From NCBI GenBank assembly GCA_947575805.1, contig CANPOY010000009.1:1-64000 (forward strand): a stretch of DNA of 64,000 nucleotides, written 5' to 3'. The notes below the pieces were generated by a model, which saw nothing but the letters and a program-made list of their open reading frames with translations, was not told where the DNA came from and did no database searches. Origin of the DNA: an uncultured Lachnospiraceae bacterium (GTDB lineage: Bacteria; Bacillota; Clostridia; Lachnospirales; Lachnospiraceae). The translations under genes and the position numbers were made by a program. This document shows positions 52,925-61,549 of this stretch, piece after piece. How positions within the stretch are numbered: the stretch's first letter is position 1; the number at the start of each line of letters is the position of its first letter.

Positions 52925-54391
52925 TCAGAAATTAAAGTACAGAAATGTACTCACACCCGACAGCGAGACAATGCTCCACACGGCGACCAGCGCCAGGAAC
53001 ACCGTGCCGAAAATCGCAGGCCGGTGGCTTTCTTCGCCCTCATACAGATTTTTACAGCCAAACAGCAAAACACAGGCAATCAGGACAAAGGCCGCCAGAC
53101 CGTAATAGGCCGCACCGGGCAGCGTGTGCAGATGCAGCGCTTTCAGCACATAATATACTTCCGGGATCTGAAAGAAGGTGGCAAACTCCATGTTGATCCG
53201 CCCTCCTGTCACAGTTGCCAGCCGGCGCAGCATAAAAAGAGCCTGTTCCAGAGTGTCCGCCCTGAAAAAAGTCCAGGAACAGCAGATGAAAAGGAAGGTA
53301 AGGCTTGTGGAAAGCGCCTTTCCGAAAAGGCTCTTTTCCCCTGTGCCTCTTATCTTCTGCCAAATCCGGGTTATCACGGAAAGGACACCATGCAGAAGCC
53401 CCCATACAATATAGTTCCAGCCCGCCCCATGCCAGAAGCCGCTGACCAAAAAGACCAGCAGTACGTTGACACAGGTGCGGAGCATTCCCTTGCGGCTGCC
53501 TCCCAGAGGAATGTACAGATAACGTGTAAAGAACCGGGTCAGGGTGATGTGCCATCTGTCCCAGAATTCCAGAATATTCCCCGCTTTATACGGAGAAAGG
53601 AAATTGACGGGAATCCGGATATTAAACAAAAATCCGATCCCCCTTGCCATATCGCAGTAGCCGCTGAAATCAAAATAAATCTGAAAGGTATAAAAGAGGA
53701 TGACCACAAAGGTGTTGAGCCCGTCCAGCAGCGTATAGTATTGGAAGCCCCAGTTCACGGCCTGCCCGAACACATCGGCCAGCAGGATCTTCTTGCCAAG
53801 CCCCAGCACAAAGAGCCGCAGTCCCTTATACACATTTTCGGCCTGGATTCGCTTTGCAGACAGATCCCTGAACTGAGGAAGCATTTCCTCATGGCTGACG
53901 ATAGGGCCCGCGATCAACTGTGGAAAAAAGGTCACAAAAAGTGCATAATCCGAAATTTTCTGTCTGCGGACGGTACCTCCCGCGCTGTCTGCCAGAAAGG
54001 CAATCTGCTGAAAGGTAAAGAAACTGATCCCCAAAGGCAGCAGGATGCCCGGCAGCGAAAACTGTGTACGAAACAGCAGATTAACATTCTCAATCAGAAA
54101 ATCAAAATATTTATAATAAAGCAGCAGTGCCAGGTTCAACAGGATCCCACAGCTCAAGACACCCCTGACATGCCGCCCCTTTACAAGCAGACAATGAAAA
54201 AAATAATTTACCGCAATACTAAGCAGAATAACCCAAAGATAACTGAGCCGGAAATACGCGTAAAACCACAGGGACATACCGACCAGAAAATATTTGGCCG
54301 CCTGATACTTCCTGATCCGGTTAAGCAGAAAATATCCAGAAAACGCTACAGGCAGAAATAAAAATATGAATATATACGAATTAAACAGCAT
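52925..54391 (-). CDS. MBOAT-family O-acyltransferase (AlgI/DltB-like)
   Basis: Predicted 488-residue polytopic membrane acyltransferase. The start YIFIFLFLPVAFSGYFLLNR, the segment FFPQLIAGPIVSHEEMLPQF, the FDFSGYCDMARGIG motif and FLVSGFWHGAGWNYIVWG with the catalytic His are all as in AlgI-type proteins. It would move acyl groups (usually acetyl) across the membrane for transfer by the SGNH-like partner downstream. AGGA precedes the ATG. Confidence 0.92.
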   Translation of the reverse strand: MLFNSYIFIFLFLPVAFSGYFLLNRIRKYQAAKYFLVGMSLWFYAYFRLSYLWVILLSIAVNYFFHCLLVKGRHVRGVLSCGILLNLALLLYYKYFDFLIENVNLLFRTQFSLPGILLPLGISFFTFQQIAFLADSAGGTVRRQKISDYALFVTFFPQLIAGPIVSHEEMLPQFRDLSAKRIQAENVYKGLRLFVLGLGKKILLADVFGQAVNWGFQYYTLLDGLNTFVVILFYTFQIYFDFSGYCDMARGIGFLFNIRIPVNFLSPYKAGNILEFWDRWHITLTRFFTRYLYIPLGGSRKGMLRTCVNVLLVFLVSGFWHGAGWNYIVWGLLHGVLSVITRIWQKIRGTGEKSLFGKALSTSLTFLFICCSWTFFRADTLEQALFMLRRLATVTGGRINMEFATFFQIPEVYYVLKALHLHTLPGAAYYGLAAFVLIACVLLFGCKNLYEGEESHRPAIFGTVFLALVAVWSIVSLSGVSTFLYFNF

Positions 54392-54436
54392 CCTGTTTTT
54401 CCTCTTACTATGTACTCTTCTTTGATAACCGGTTTT

Positions 54437-54480
54437 ACAGAAAGCCGAACGCCCGTATAGTAATGACGTCCGGTTTCTGT
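54437..54480. other. Stem-loop between DUF1540 and MBOAT genes
   Basis: ACAGAAAGCCG...CGGTTTCTGT forms a stem with a long loop just after the DUF1540 stop. There is no T-run on either strand, so a terminator role is uncertain. Confidence 0.3.
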
Positions 54481-54494
54481 ATCTCCTTCACCTT

Positions 54495-54815
54495 TTACTT
54501 TTCCTCAAACGTAGCACATGCCGTTCCCTGGCAGTCACAGGCCCCGCAGCCCTTAATGTCCACATGGCCGGCCGTGCACTTGTAATCGGAATTATAGACG
54601 CATTGTGTTGCTTCGCAGTCAATGCTGATAGTCCTGGTAGGATGACAAGTGGAATTCTTAAAGGAATCCTGTCCCTCCCGCCTCTCCGAAAAGCTTTCGC
54701 AGCAGGTGTCGTCACAGCAGTCCGCATGCTTTCCACCCACCAGAATGTCTCCCTTGCAGCACAAATGCTGGTCATTGTAAGTGCATTTCTCTGCCGAACA
54801 TTTTAAATCCGCCAT
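54495..54815 (-). CDS. DUF1540 cysteine-rich protein
   Basis: Predicted 106-residue protein with two DUF1540 repeats: LKCSAEKCTYNDQHLCCKGDI and IDCEATQCVYNSDYKCTAGHV. Each ends in a Cys-rich patch (CCDDTCCESF; CGACDCQGTACATF). The regular cysteines suggest metal binding; the family is common in Clostridia, function unknown. The ATG at 54815 has GGAGGAG upstream; the track start at 54893 is rejected. Confidence 0.9.
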   Translation of the reverse strand: MADLKCSAEKCTYNDQHLCCKGDILVGGKHADCCDDTCCESFSERREGQDSFKNSTCHPTRTISIDCEATQCVYNSDYKCTAGHVDIKGCGACDCQGTACATFEEK

Positions 54816-55071
54816 AATCTCCTCCATTCCATGCACAAAGTGCATTGCACAAGGTGCATTGCGCATTTTTCGCCTTCCCATACATCCCGTCATGCCACCT
54901 CCGGCGGCACAAACAATCCGTGAAGAACACTGCTCTTGTGCTCTTCGGTGTGAAGTCTCGGAATTTCTTGGCCAGCATATTTTGCAGATTTAGAAATTCT
55001 CTTCACACTTTCATGTCTGGCTGACACAAAAAGTATTCACGCTTTTCGAAAGAAATATACGGCTTTTTAAA

Positions 55072-57036
55072 TTATTTACTCTCTTCCTGCACCGTCTCCT
55101 TTCGGATCTCCTTGGTGCGGATTTCCCGGCAGATATGCTCGATAAAAGCTTCCAGCGGCTTTTGTCCCTCATCCCCCAGGAATCGGCTTCTCACGGACAC
55201 AACCCCTTCTTCCTCTTCTTTCTGACCCACTACCAGCATATAAGGGATTTTGTCCAGTCTTGCTTCTCTGATCTTATAACCGATCTTCTCAGAGCGCTCG
55301 TCTACCGTAGCCAGCACACCGTTCTTTTTTAAGCTTGCCGCCACTTTTCCCGCATACTCGGAGAACTTTTCGGAAATCGGCAGCACCCGTACCTGCTCGG
55401 GACACAGCCAGGTAGGGAATTTGCCTTCATATTTCTCGGTCAGCCAGGCCAGCGTTCTCTCATAACAGCCCATAGAAGTCCTGTGTATGATATAAGGGCG
55501 CACCTTGTCGCCGTTCTGGTCAATATAGTACATGTCAAACTGTTCCGCCAGCAGGGCATCCCACTGAATGGTAATCATGGTGTCTTCCTTGCCATATACA
55601 TTCTTCGCGTTAATGTCCACCTTAGGTCCGTAGAATGCTGCCTCACCCACGTCCTCCCGGAAGGGAATCTCCAGCTCCTTCAGAATGTTTCTGATATGAC
55701 CCTCCGTTTCCTCCCATACTTCCGGATCGCCGATATACTTTTCCCTGTTGTCCGGATCCCACTTGGACAAATGATAGGTCACATCCTCGTTGACCCCCAG
55801 GGTCTCCAGACAATACTTTGCCAGGGCCAGACAGCCTTTGAATTCCTCCACCATCTGGTCGGGCCTTACGATCAAATGCCCCTCCGAAATAGTAAACTGG
55901 CGCACTCTGGTCAGTCCGTGCATCTCACCGGAATCCTCGTTTCGAAACAAAGTGGAGGTCTCGCTGTAACGGCAGGGCAGATCCCGATAGGATTTCTGAC
56001 TGGCCTTGTATACATAATACTGGAAAGGACAGGTCATAGGGCGGAGGGCGTATACCTCCTTATCCTTCTCCTCATCTCCGAAAACAAACATCCCTTCTTT
56101 ATAGTGATCCCAATGCCCGGAGATCCTGTACAGGTCACTCTTTGCCATCAGGGGAGTTTTGGTGCGCATATAGCCCCACTCATTGTCCTCCAGATCCTCA
56201 ATCCATCTCTGCATTGTCTGAATAATCTTTGCTCCCTTGGGCATCAGCAGAGGCAATCCCTGACCGATGACATCCACCGTGGTAAACAGCTCCATCTCCC
56301 GTCCCAGCTTGTTGTGATCTCTGTTTCTGACGTTCTCCCAATATGCCAGATACTCCTCCAGCTCCTCCTTTTTATTGAATGCCGTACCATAAATCCGCTG
56401 CAGCCGGGCCTTGTCAGAATCCCCCCGCCAGTAGGACATGGAAGAAGAGGTCAGCTTAAACGCCTTGATACCCTTAGTGCTCATAAGATGCGGGCCTGCA
56501 CAAAGATCCACGAAATCGCCCTGGCTATAGAAAGATATTTCGGCATCCTCAGGCAGATCCTGAATCAGCTCCACCTTGTATGGCTCGTTCTTTTCCTCCA
56601 TATACTGAATGGCTTCATTCCGGGGAAGGGTAAACTTTTCCAGCTTCTCTCCCTTCTTGATGATTTTCTTCATCTCCGCCTCCAAAGCGTCCAGATCCTC
56701 TCTGGAAAACGGCGCGTGATCGAAGTCGTAATAAAATCCCGTTTCGATACTGGGCCCGATCGCCAGCCTTGCATCGGGGAAAAGATTTTTCACTGCTTCC
56801 GCCAGCACATGGGACGCCGTATGCCTGATGGCCGCCAGCCCCTCTTCGTCAGCCGCAGTACAGATCTGCAATTCACAATCCCCGTCCAGTACAGTCCTTA
56901 AATCCACGACCTTCCCGTCCACCCTGGCGCAGCAGGCCGCCCTCGCCAGTCCCTCACTGATGTCAAGGGCAATATCATAAACACTTTTTGCCTCCGCATA
57001 CTCCTTTACGGAACCATCTTTTAACATAATTCTCAT
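55072..57036 (-). CDS. thrS: Threonyl-tRNA synthetase
   Basis: Predicted 654-residue class II synthetase. An N-terminal TGS domain (~1-62) precedes the editing domain with HTASHVLAEA, the catalytic core with MTCPFQYYVYK (zinc Cys) and CRYSETSTLFRNEDSGEMHGL (motif 2), and a C-terminal anticodon domain (PEQVRVLPI). Expression is under a threonine T-box (57374-57640). A 79-codon gene lies between leader and thrS, and the 5' end of thrS is 20 bp after it. AGGAG is 10 nt before the chosen ATG; the inner ATG three codons on is possible. Confidence 0.97.
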   Translation of the reverse strand: MRIMLKDGSVKEYAEAKSVYDIALDISEGLARAACCARVDGKVVDLRTVLDGDCELQICTAADEEGLAAIRHTASHVLAEAVKNLFPDARLAIGPSIETGFYYDFDHAPFSREDLDALEAEMKKIIKKGEKLEKFTLPRNEAIQYMEEKNEPYKVELIQDLPEDAEISFYSQGDFVDLCAGPHLMSTKGIKAFKLTSSSMSYWRGDSDKARLQRIYGTAFNKKEELEEYLAYWENVRNRDHNKLGREMELFTTVDVIGQGLPLLMPKGAKIIQTMQRWIEDLEDNEWGYMRTKTPLMAKSDLYRISGHWDHYKEGMFVFGDEEKDKEVYALRPMTCPFQYYVYKASQKSYRDLPCRYSETSTLFRNEDSGEMHGLTRVRQFTISEGHLIVRPDQMVEEFKGCLALAKYCLETLGVNEDVTYHLSKWDPDNREKYIGDPEVWEETEGHIRNILKELEIPFREDVGEAAFYGPKVDINAKNVYGKEDTMITIQWDALLAEQFDMYYIDQNGDKVRPYIIHRTSMGCYERTLAWLTEKYEGKFPTWLCPEQVRVLPISEKFSEYAGKVAASLKKNGVLATVDERSEKIGYKIREARLDKIPYMLVVGQKEEEEGVVSVRSRFLGDEGQKPLEAFIEHICREIRTKEIRKETVQEESK

Positions 57037-57055
57037 AATTTAACATACTCCTTTC

Positions 57056-57295
57056 TCAGGCTTCCTCTCCGCCTTCATCCCCGTCGTCACATTCTCCGCC
57101 GCCATAATTGCCGCTGTTATTGCCGTTGTTGCTTCCGATCACCACTCCATGAGTCCAGGGAGCCATCCTCAGCCCATGCACGATACCGCCCAGCAGGCAT
57201 ACTGCACCTATCAGCCACAGGGTCGTCTTCGCCAGGGTCACCTCTCCTTCAAACAATTTTTCACACAATTCTTCCCATTTCCTCTTTACCATCAT
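57056..57295 (-). CDS. Small membrane protein under T-box control
   Basis: Predicted 79-residue protein: a short charged N-terminus (VKRKWEELCEKLFEGEVTLAK), one membrane helix (~23-42) and a tail rich in Gly, Asn and Asp (GSNNGNNSGNYGGGECDDGD). I do not recognise a family. AGGAGG is 8 nt before ATGATG, so translation is well supported. It lies between the T-box terminator and thrS in one transcript, so it should be made when charged tRNA-Thr is low. It might assist threonine uptake or be an unrelated passenger. Confidence 0.72.
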   Translation of the reverse strand: MMVKRKWEELCEKLFEGEVTLAKTTLWLIGAVCLLGGIVHGLRMAPWTHGVVIGSNNGNNSGNYGGGECDDGDEGGEEA

Positions 57296-57373
57296 CGCGT
57301 TTACCTCCTTGCATGCTTCGGCACGCATACTTCCATGCCTGCGTCTTTGCAGCTCCTATACGGATCTGCATAC

Positions 57374-57640
57374 AAAAAATCCCTTGCAATATCTCTACTG
57401 CAAGGGACGTATCGTCTTTGCGAACGCGGTTCCACCCTTCTTGCAAAGCGCCTCCGGCTGCTTTGCCACCTTCATTTGCTCGTAACGGAAGCCACCGGGC
57501 CGTATTAAGGCCGCTCCGAGACGGTCTTCGAATGTCTTCCGCCAAACCGCTTCCAGCTCCGCCATGTCTCCCGGCGGACGGTTCTCTCTGAGACTGTCCG
57601 ACATTCTACTGTTCTCTTCAACGCTTTCTTCATATTACAG
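57374..57640 (-). promoter_or_regulatory. T-box riboswitch leader, threonine type
   Basis: The minus strand carries the T-box sequence AAGGGTGGAACCGCG (57425-57439), a stem I with GAAGAGAACAGTAGA and the distal GGCGGAGCTGGAAG, and an intrinsic terminator GTCCCTTGCA...TTGCAAGGGATTTTTT (57374-57406). A Thr codon ACC sits in GAAGACCGTC where the specifier loop is expected. The TGGA in the T-box would pair with a tRNA ending U-CCA. It controls the small membrane protein gene and thrS. Confidence 0.93.
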
Positions 57641-57657
57641 GGAACTCATGATTATTT

Positions 57658-57686
57658 ATCATAGTACATTTTGGGCAGAATGTAAA
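57658..57686 (-). promoter_or_regulatory. Promoter of the T-box/thrS transcript
   Basis: On the minus strand TTTACA and TATGAT are separated by 17 nt, just upstream of the T-box leader. Confidence 0.75.
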
Positions 57687-57693
57687 GCCTTTT

Positions 57694-58197
57694 TTATTTC
57701 CCTGCTATCGTTTCGGTAATATAAGCTTCCACCTCGTCCGGCTTCAGTTCCAGCGCCACTGCCAGCTCACCATACAGGCTTTCCTCGGCCAGATGAGAAT
57801 ATTTGGCATCTACGGCCGTCACCTTCCTTCCGGCCTGAAGACGTTCCTGTTTTCTTCTCCAAACAGTCTTGATCACCCTGACCCACTCCTCACAGCTTCC
57901 GCTCTTGATGCACTCACGGTAGGTCTGCTCTGTCAGTTTATCGTTTGCAATACTGAGCAGAGGGGTATCAGGAATGGCATCAATCAGCCTCTGTGCCTCC
58001 TCACGCCTGATTATGGGCCTGATGGAATCCTTTGGTGAATCCACCGGTACATACACCGTGCTTCCCGACTGGTATTTCGGTTTCAAAATATAGTACTGTC
58101 GCTCTTTATCCACGCCCGCAATGTCCAGAGTCGTGATCTTCTCTACCACGCAGACTCCTTTGCTCCCACACACCACATATTCGCCTACCTCAAACAC
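57694..58197 (-). CDS. CarD/CdnL-like transcription regulator
   Basis: Predicted 167-residue regulator. The N-terminal RNA-polymerase-interaction domain (~1-65; FEVGEYVVCGSKGVCVVEKI, YYILKPKYQSGSTVYVPVD) resembles CarD/CdnL and the TRCF RID domain. The C-terminal ~95 residues are helical (TVWRRKQERLQAGRKVTAVDAKY) as in CarD, which binds DNA at the upstream edge of the promoter bubble. It probably stabilises open complexes at rRNA or stress promoters. It stands alone upstream of the thrS promoter. Confidence 0.9.
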   Translation of the reverse strand: MFEVGEYVVCGSKGVCVVEKITTLDIAGVDKERQYYILKPKYQSGSTVYVPVDSPKDSIRPIIRREEAQRLIDAIPDTPLLSIANDKLTEQTYRECIKSGSCEEWVRVIKTVWRRKQERLQAGRKVTAVDAKYSHLAEESLYGELAVALELKPDEVEAYITETIAGK

Positions 58198-58316
58198 AAG
58201 AGCTCTCCTTTCTCAGATTATGCCTGTACTATTGTTATACCCTTATTTTAACAGATTAATCACGAAAATGTCAGTCAATTTTTTTATTTTTATATTTTTT
58301 TGTGAAAACTGTGCAT

Positions 58317-58354
58317 AAAAATTGGACGGCATTTTGTGCATAATGCCGTCCAAT
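58317..58354 (-). terminator. Rho-independent terminator of DUF6033 gene
   Basis: On the minus strand ATTGGACGGCATT...AATGCCGTCCAAT, a perfect 13-bp stem, is followed by TTTT. Confidence 0.9.
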
Positions 58355-58421
58355 CTCTTATTATATTCTGATTTCCCGCTCTATACAGGATTGCCTTCCG
58401 CGGAATTCCATACCAATCCCG

Positions 58422-59114
58422 TCAGGCTGTAAAGTCAAAATGATTGCCCTTGGTGCTGTACCCGTCATCACGGATCGCATTCCAATCCACCTGACTGATT
58501 TTATCCTTCAGCTCCTTCACGGAATTGGCAAACAGGGTAGTACGCTTCACACCTTCACGGATGAATGCTCCCTCTTCTTTCTTATTCTTCACCGCTTCTT
58601 CCTTCTTGTTTTCCCGCTGCTTCTCAATACGCTCCCGCTGTTTGTCTGTAGTCTTCTCCAGCTCCGCGAAATAAGAAACCTTACCGTCATCTCCGATGGT
58701 CATGCCTACGCGCTTGACCTCTTCCTTCCTGTCGCCCAGCTGATTCTTCATATCCTGCAGCTTTGCCAGGGAATCATCCAGCTTTCGAAGGTTTTCCTGC
58801 TTATAATCCTTATCAGCAGCCATCTTCTCCAGCTCGTCGGGAGTCATTAAAACACTGTAAGTACTGGTGCCTCTGGAAAGATATTCCGCCGCCTCTTCCT
58901 CATTCTCATAGTTGGCAACCATAAAGTCCGTATCGCGATAGGTCTTCTGCAGTTCCTTTAACAGCTTTTTCGCCGCACTGCTCAGCTCTACCTTGTTGTC
59001 GTTTTTAGCCTGCGACGTATTCTTTGACTCTGCAGACCTGGATGTGTTTGCAGCAGTTTTTCTCTGCTCATAAATACTGCTCTGATAAGTACCGTAGCTT
59101 CCGATCTTCTCCAT
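58422..59114 (-). CDS. DUF6033-type protein, unknown
   Basis: Predicted 230-residue hydrophilic helical protein with no signal peptide or membrane segment. It begins GSYGTYQSSIYEQRK and has long charged helices (ENLRKLDDSLAKLQDMKNQL; KQRERIEKQRENKKEEAVKN). I recall similar Lachnospiraceae proteins named DUF6033; the function is unknown. The ATG has GGAGGG upstream, and a perfect terminator follows the stop. Confidence 0.7.
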   Translation of the reverse strand: MEKIGSYGTYQSSIYEQRKTAANTSRSAESKNTSQAKNDNKVELSSAAKKLLKELQKTYRDTDFMVANYENEEEAAEYLSRGTSTYSVLMTPDELEKMAADKDYKQENLRKLDDSLAKLQDMKNQLGDRKEEVKRVGMTIGDDGKVSYFAELEKTTDKQRERIEKQRENKKEEAVKNKKEEGAFIREGVKRTTLFANSVKELKDKISQVDWNAIRDDGYSTKGNHFDFTA

Positions 59115-59259
59115 TTTCGCCCTCCATTGCTTTTTTGGCGCTCACCCGCCGGTAAATCCGTTTACTCTGCAAGCGTGTATTAACAACGCTCTCTACCCTT
59201 TATTTCGGAGATAAAACCAAAAAACTTAACCCCTTTTTGTACTTATCTGCTACATTTTT

Positions 59260-60072
59260 TTACGCTTCCTTCTGATGAGGCTTACACTCCCTGATGGCGT
59301 TGTGCAGGCCCGCAAACAGCTCTTCATAACGGGCTCCGCTCTGCACATCGGCCACTGCCGCATAGAGGGACAGGGGAACCTGTGTCCCCTCGTATTCAAA
59401 GGTCTGGCCGTTCATGTCCCTGATCTTCTCTGCCACCTGCTCCGCATAAGCCCTGTCGCTGCCGGCAGTCAGGATGCAGAATTCGTCCCCGCCGATACGG
59501 AACACAACATCTTCTTCACCGGACACTGCGGTCAGCCGGCGCATCTGCTCCAGAATCGCCAGATCCCCTGCCTTTCTGGATATGTCATTGATCTGCGTCA
59601 TATGTTTGATGTCACTGCATATAAACAGACAGCCCTTTCTCTCCTGGAACAAATCATACAATTCACTGATGTCCACATGTCTTCTCTGCATCATATACTC
59701 GTCTCCATTCTCCGGAGGTGCAATAAACCTCGGAAACAGCTCAGTGTATTTCGCCCTGCGAAATTCTGAGGGTTTACAGTTCCAAATCTGTTCAAATGCA
59801 CGTGCAAAAGATTCGTGTGAACTGTAGCCGTATTTCAACGCCACCTCCAATATGGGTACATCCCGCCTGGCAGACAGCTCCCGGGCTGCCAGCATCATTC
59901 TCCGCCGCACAATATACTCATGCACGGAAATATTGTTCACACAGCGAAACATTTTTTCCAGAGTAGACTTGGAGCAAAAACATGCAGCCGCCACATCCTC
60001 TGTCCGGATATCATCACTCAAGTGACTTTCCATATATTCCAGCGATGCCACCAGCAACTCAATGTTCTGCAT
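59260..60072 (-). CDS. AraC DNA-binding domain fused to GGDEF domain
   Basis: Predicted 270-residue soluble protein. Residues ~1-108 are a two-helix-turn-helix AraC domain (IRTEDVAAACFCSKSTLEKMF; ILEVALKYGYSSHESFARAF). Residues ~130-265 are a short GGDEF domain with CSDIKHMTQIND, AGD and FRIGGDEFCIL (194-198), so the cyclase signature is intact. The inhibitory RxxD is absent (GEED). A direct link of DNA binding to c-di-GMP synthesis or GTP sensing is unusual. AGAGGG is before the ATG. It seems to be monocistronic. Confidence 0.88.
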   Translation of the reverse strand: MQNIELLVASLEYMESHLSDDIRTEDVAAACFCSKSTLEKMFRCVNNISVHEYIVRRRMMLAARELSARRDVPILEVALKYGYSSHESFARAFEQIWNCKPSEFRRAKYTELFPRFIAPPENGDEYMMQRRHVDISELYDLFQERKGCLFICSDIKHMTQINDISRKAGDLAILEQMRRLTAVSGEEDVVFRIGGDEFCILTAGSDRAYAEQVAEKIRDMNGQTFEYEGTQVPLSLYAAVADVQSGARYEELFAGLHNAIRECKPHQKEA

Positions 60073-60209
60073 ATAACGCCCTCTTCCAACCTCAGAAAAT
60101 CTTCATTCCGCTCGGTACCGTAAGGTCATTATACCAGAGACTCCCGCAGAATACTTGATATTTTGGGTAATAGTTCATCCATGCAATCATTTTGATAGGG
60201 CAGACTCTG

Positions 60210-60860
60210 CTACAGCCGGCTCTTGGCCAGCTGCTCCTGCAGCCTGATGTAAAAATCCTTTTGATAGTTCAACCGTTCCGCCAGCATCCGTCTGGCCGTC
60301 TCCGTGGCCGCGCCTTTCTCCAGGCGCGTCTCCACCCATTTCAGTTTCTCCGCCAGCCAGATTTCCTTTTCCTCCAGGGTTTTCTCACTGAACCTGTTAA
60401 ACTGCATTCCTTCATAAATGCGATATACATCATAGCGGTCCACATCATCCGCCTCACCCACGCTGCGGGCAAAAATCGTATCCTCCCCCGGGAAACCCGC
60501 CTTTCCGTCCACATGTATGGCGATGCCGTAGCAGATCTCCTGAATACGGGAAGTTTCCATACCCAGGCTCTCCAAAAAAGGCCTTGCGATCTGCGCGGAA
60601 CGCCTGCCGTGATTCCACCATTCCTCCTGACTGCCCCAATCCTCACTGTAGGAAACGTCATGCAGCAGACCTGCGATCACCAGTCCCTCCACATCCATAT
60701 CTTCCCCCTCTGCGATCAGCCTTGCAGCATTGGCAACCCGAAAGGAATGCTCCAGCCGGTAGCTTTTATCCAAAGGATGCTCCTTCATCCAGGAACCGCC
60801 GTCAAAGGCTGACTGCAGAAAAGCTGCCGTCCTTTCGATCCATATTGTTATCCCACTCAT
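60210..60860 (-). CDS. HD-domain phosphohydrolase
   Basis: Predicted 216-residue protein with HD metal motifs: LEHSFRVANAARLIAEGE (His), VIAGLLHDVSYSED (HD) and FARSVGEADDVDRYD (Asp). Such proteins hydrolyse phosphate esters of nucleotides; the substrate is unknown. AGGAGG lies before the ATG, 12 bp after the YfbR-like HD gene, so the two are probably one transcript. Confidence 0.85.
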   Translation of the reverse strand: MSGITIWIERTAAFLQSAFDGGSWMKEHPLDKSYRLEHSFRVANAARLIAEGEDMDVEGLVIAGLLHDVSYSEDWGSQEEWWNHGRRSAQIARPFLESLGMETSRIQEICYGIAIHVDGKAGFPGEDTIFARSVGEADDVDRYDVYRIYEGMQFNRFSEKTLEEKEIWLAEKLKWVETRLEKGAATETARRMLAERLNYQKDFYIRLQEQLAKSRL

Positions 60861-60872
60861 CCTGCTCCTCCT

Positions 60873-61475
60873 TCATTTACCTTCTTCCGCTTGCCGAAGA
60901 TTGCCGCTGCTTTTTCCCTCCTCTGCTATCTTTTCCCTGGAATCTTCCCTTACCACATCCCGCAGCCTCTTCAGATACTCCGAGAAGTCGCATTCCTCCG
61001 TTCCGTACGTCATCTGCAGATCATATTCCAGCGGAATCCAGGTGGAAATATCCGCCTCGTTATGCTGTATCAGGGCTTCCAGCTTATCCAATGCCTTATA
61101 CAGCCTGGCCTCTGCCGTCCGCAGCTCTCCCATCTCCGAAAACAACTGTCCTGTCTCCTGTCTGTACGGCAAAGGAAGAAGCCTGACCAGCCCGTCCACC
61201 GCATCCTCCTCCACTGCCTCGTCCCCCTCCGTCTTCACAAAACAGGGGATGTCCCCGGTGACAGCCTCCCCCATGTCATGAAGCAGGCACATCTGAATGA
61301 CCCTGTCCATATTAACCTCCGGAAATTCATCCCTGACCAGATATGCCATCAGTGCCAGACGCCAGCTGTGCTCTGCCACGCTTTCCTGCCGTCCCGAAGA
61401 AGTATAGGAATGACGCGTATTACACTTAAGCTTCTCCGCCACGTCCAAAAAGTTAAGATATGTCCTTATATCCAC
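60873..61475 (-). CDS. YfbR-like HD-domain 5'-deoxynucleotidase
   Basis: Predicted 200-residue HD-domain protein. Motifs are VAEHSWRLALMAYLVRDE (His), VIQMCLLHDMGEAVTGDIP (HD and E) and a C-terminal Asp in KALDKLEALIQH. This is the YfbR/YGK1 pattern, which removes the 5'-phosphate of deoxynucleoside monophosphates. The start is GTG at 61475 with AAGGAGG 5-6 nt upstream; the longer track ORF from 61568 runs through the terminator of the previous gene and is rejected. Confidence 0.87.
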   Translation of the reverse strand: MDIRTYLNFLDVAEKLKCNTRHSYTSSGRQESVAEHSWRLALMAYLVRDEFPEVNMDRVIQMCLLHDMGEAVTGDIPCFVKTEGDEAVEEDAVDGLVRLLPLPYRQETGQLFSEMGELRTAEARLYKALDKLEALIQHNEADISTWIPLEYDLQMTYGTEECDFSEYLKRLRDVVREDSREKIAEEGKSSGNLRQAEEGK

Positions 61476-61491
61476 TGCTTCCTCCTTTTTG

Positions 61492-61543
61492 AAAAAAGCC
61501 TTCAAAACAGACAGGAATTCATAACCTTGCCTGTTTTGAAGGC
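61492..61543 (-). terminator. Rho-independent terminator of coiled-coil gene
   Basis: On the minus strand GCCTTCAAAACAG...CTGTTTTGAAGGC, a perfect 13-bp stem, is followed by TTTTTT. It overlaps the beginning of the YfbR-like gene's track ORF and shows where that gene cannot start. Confidence 0.93.
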
Positions 61544-61549
61544 ATTCCG

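Noticed and set aside
53024-54361. Plus-strand ORF of 445 codons
   Set aside because: It is fully antisense to the MBOAT gene and has no family features.
55483-56901. Plus-strand ORF of 472 codons
   Set aside because: It is fully antisense to thrS; long open frames opposite GC-rich genes are common artefacts.
57261-57545. 94- and 69-codon minus-strand ORFs over the T-box
   Set aside because: They overlay the structured T-box RNA, which explains the sequence.
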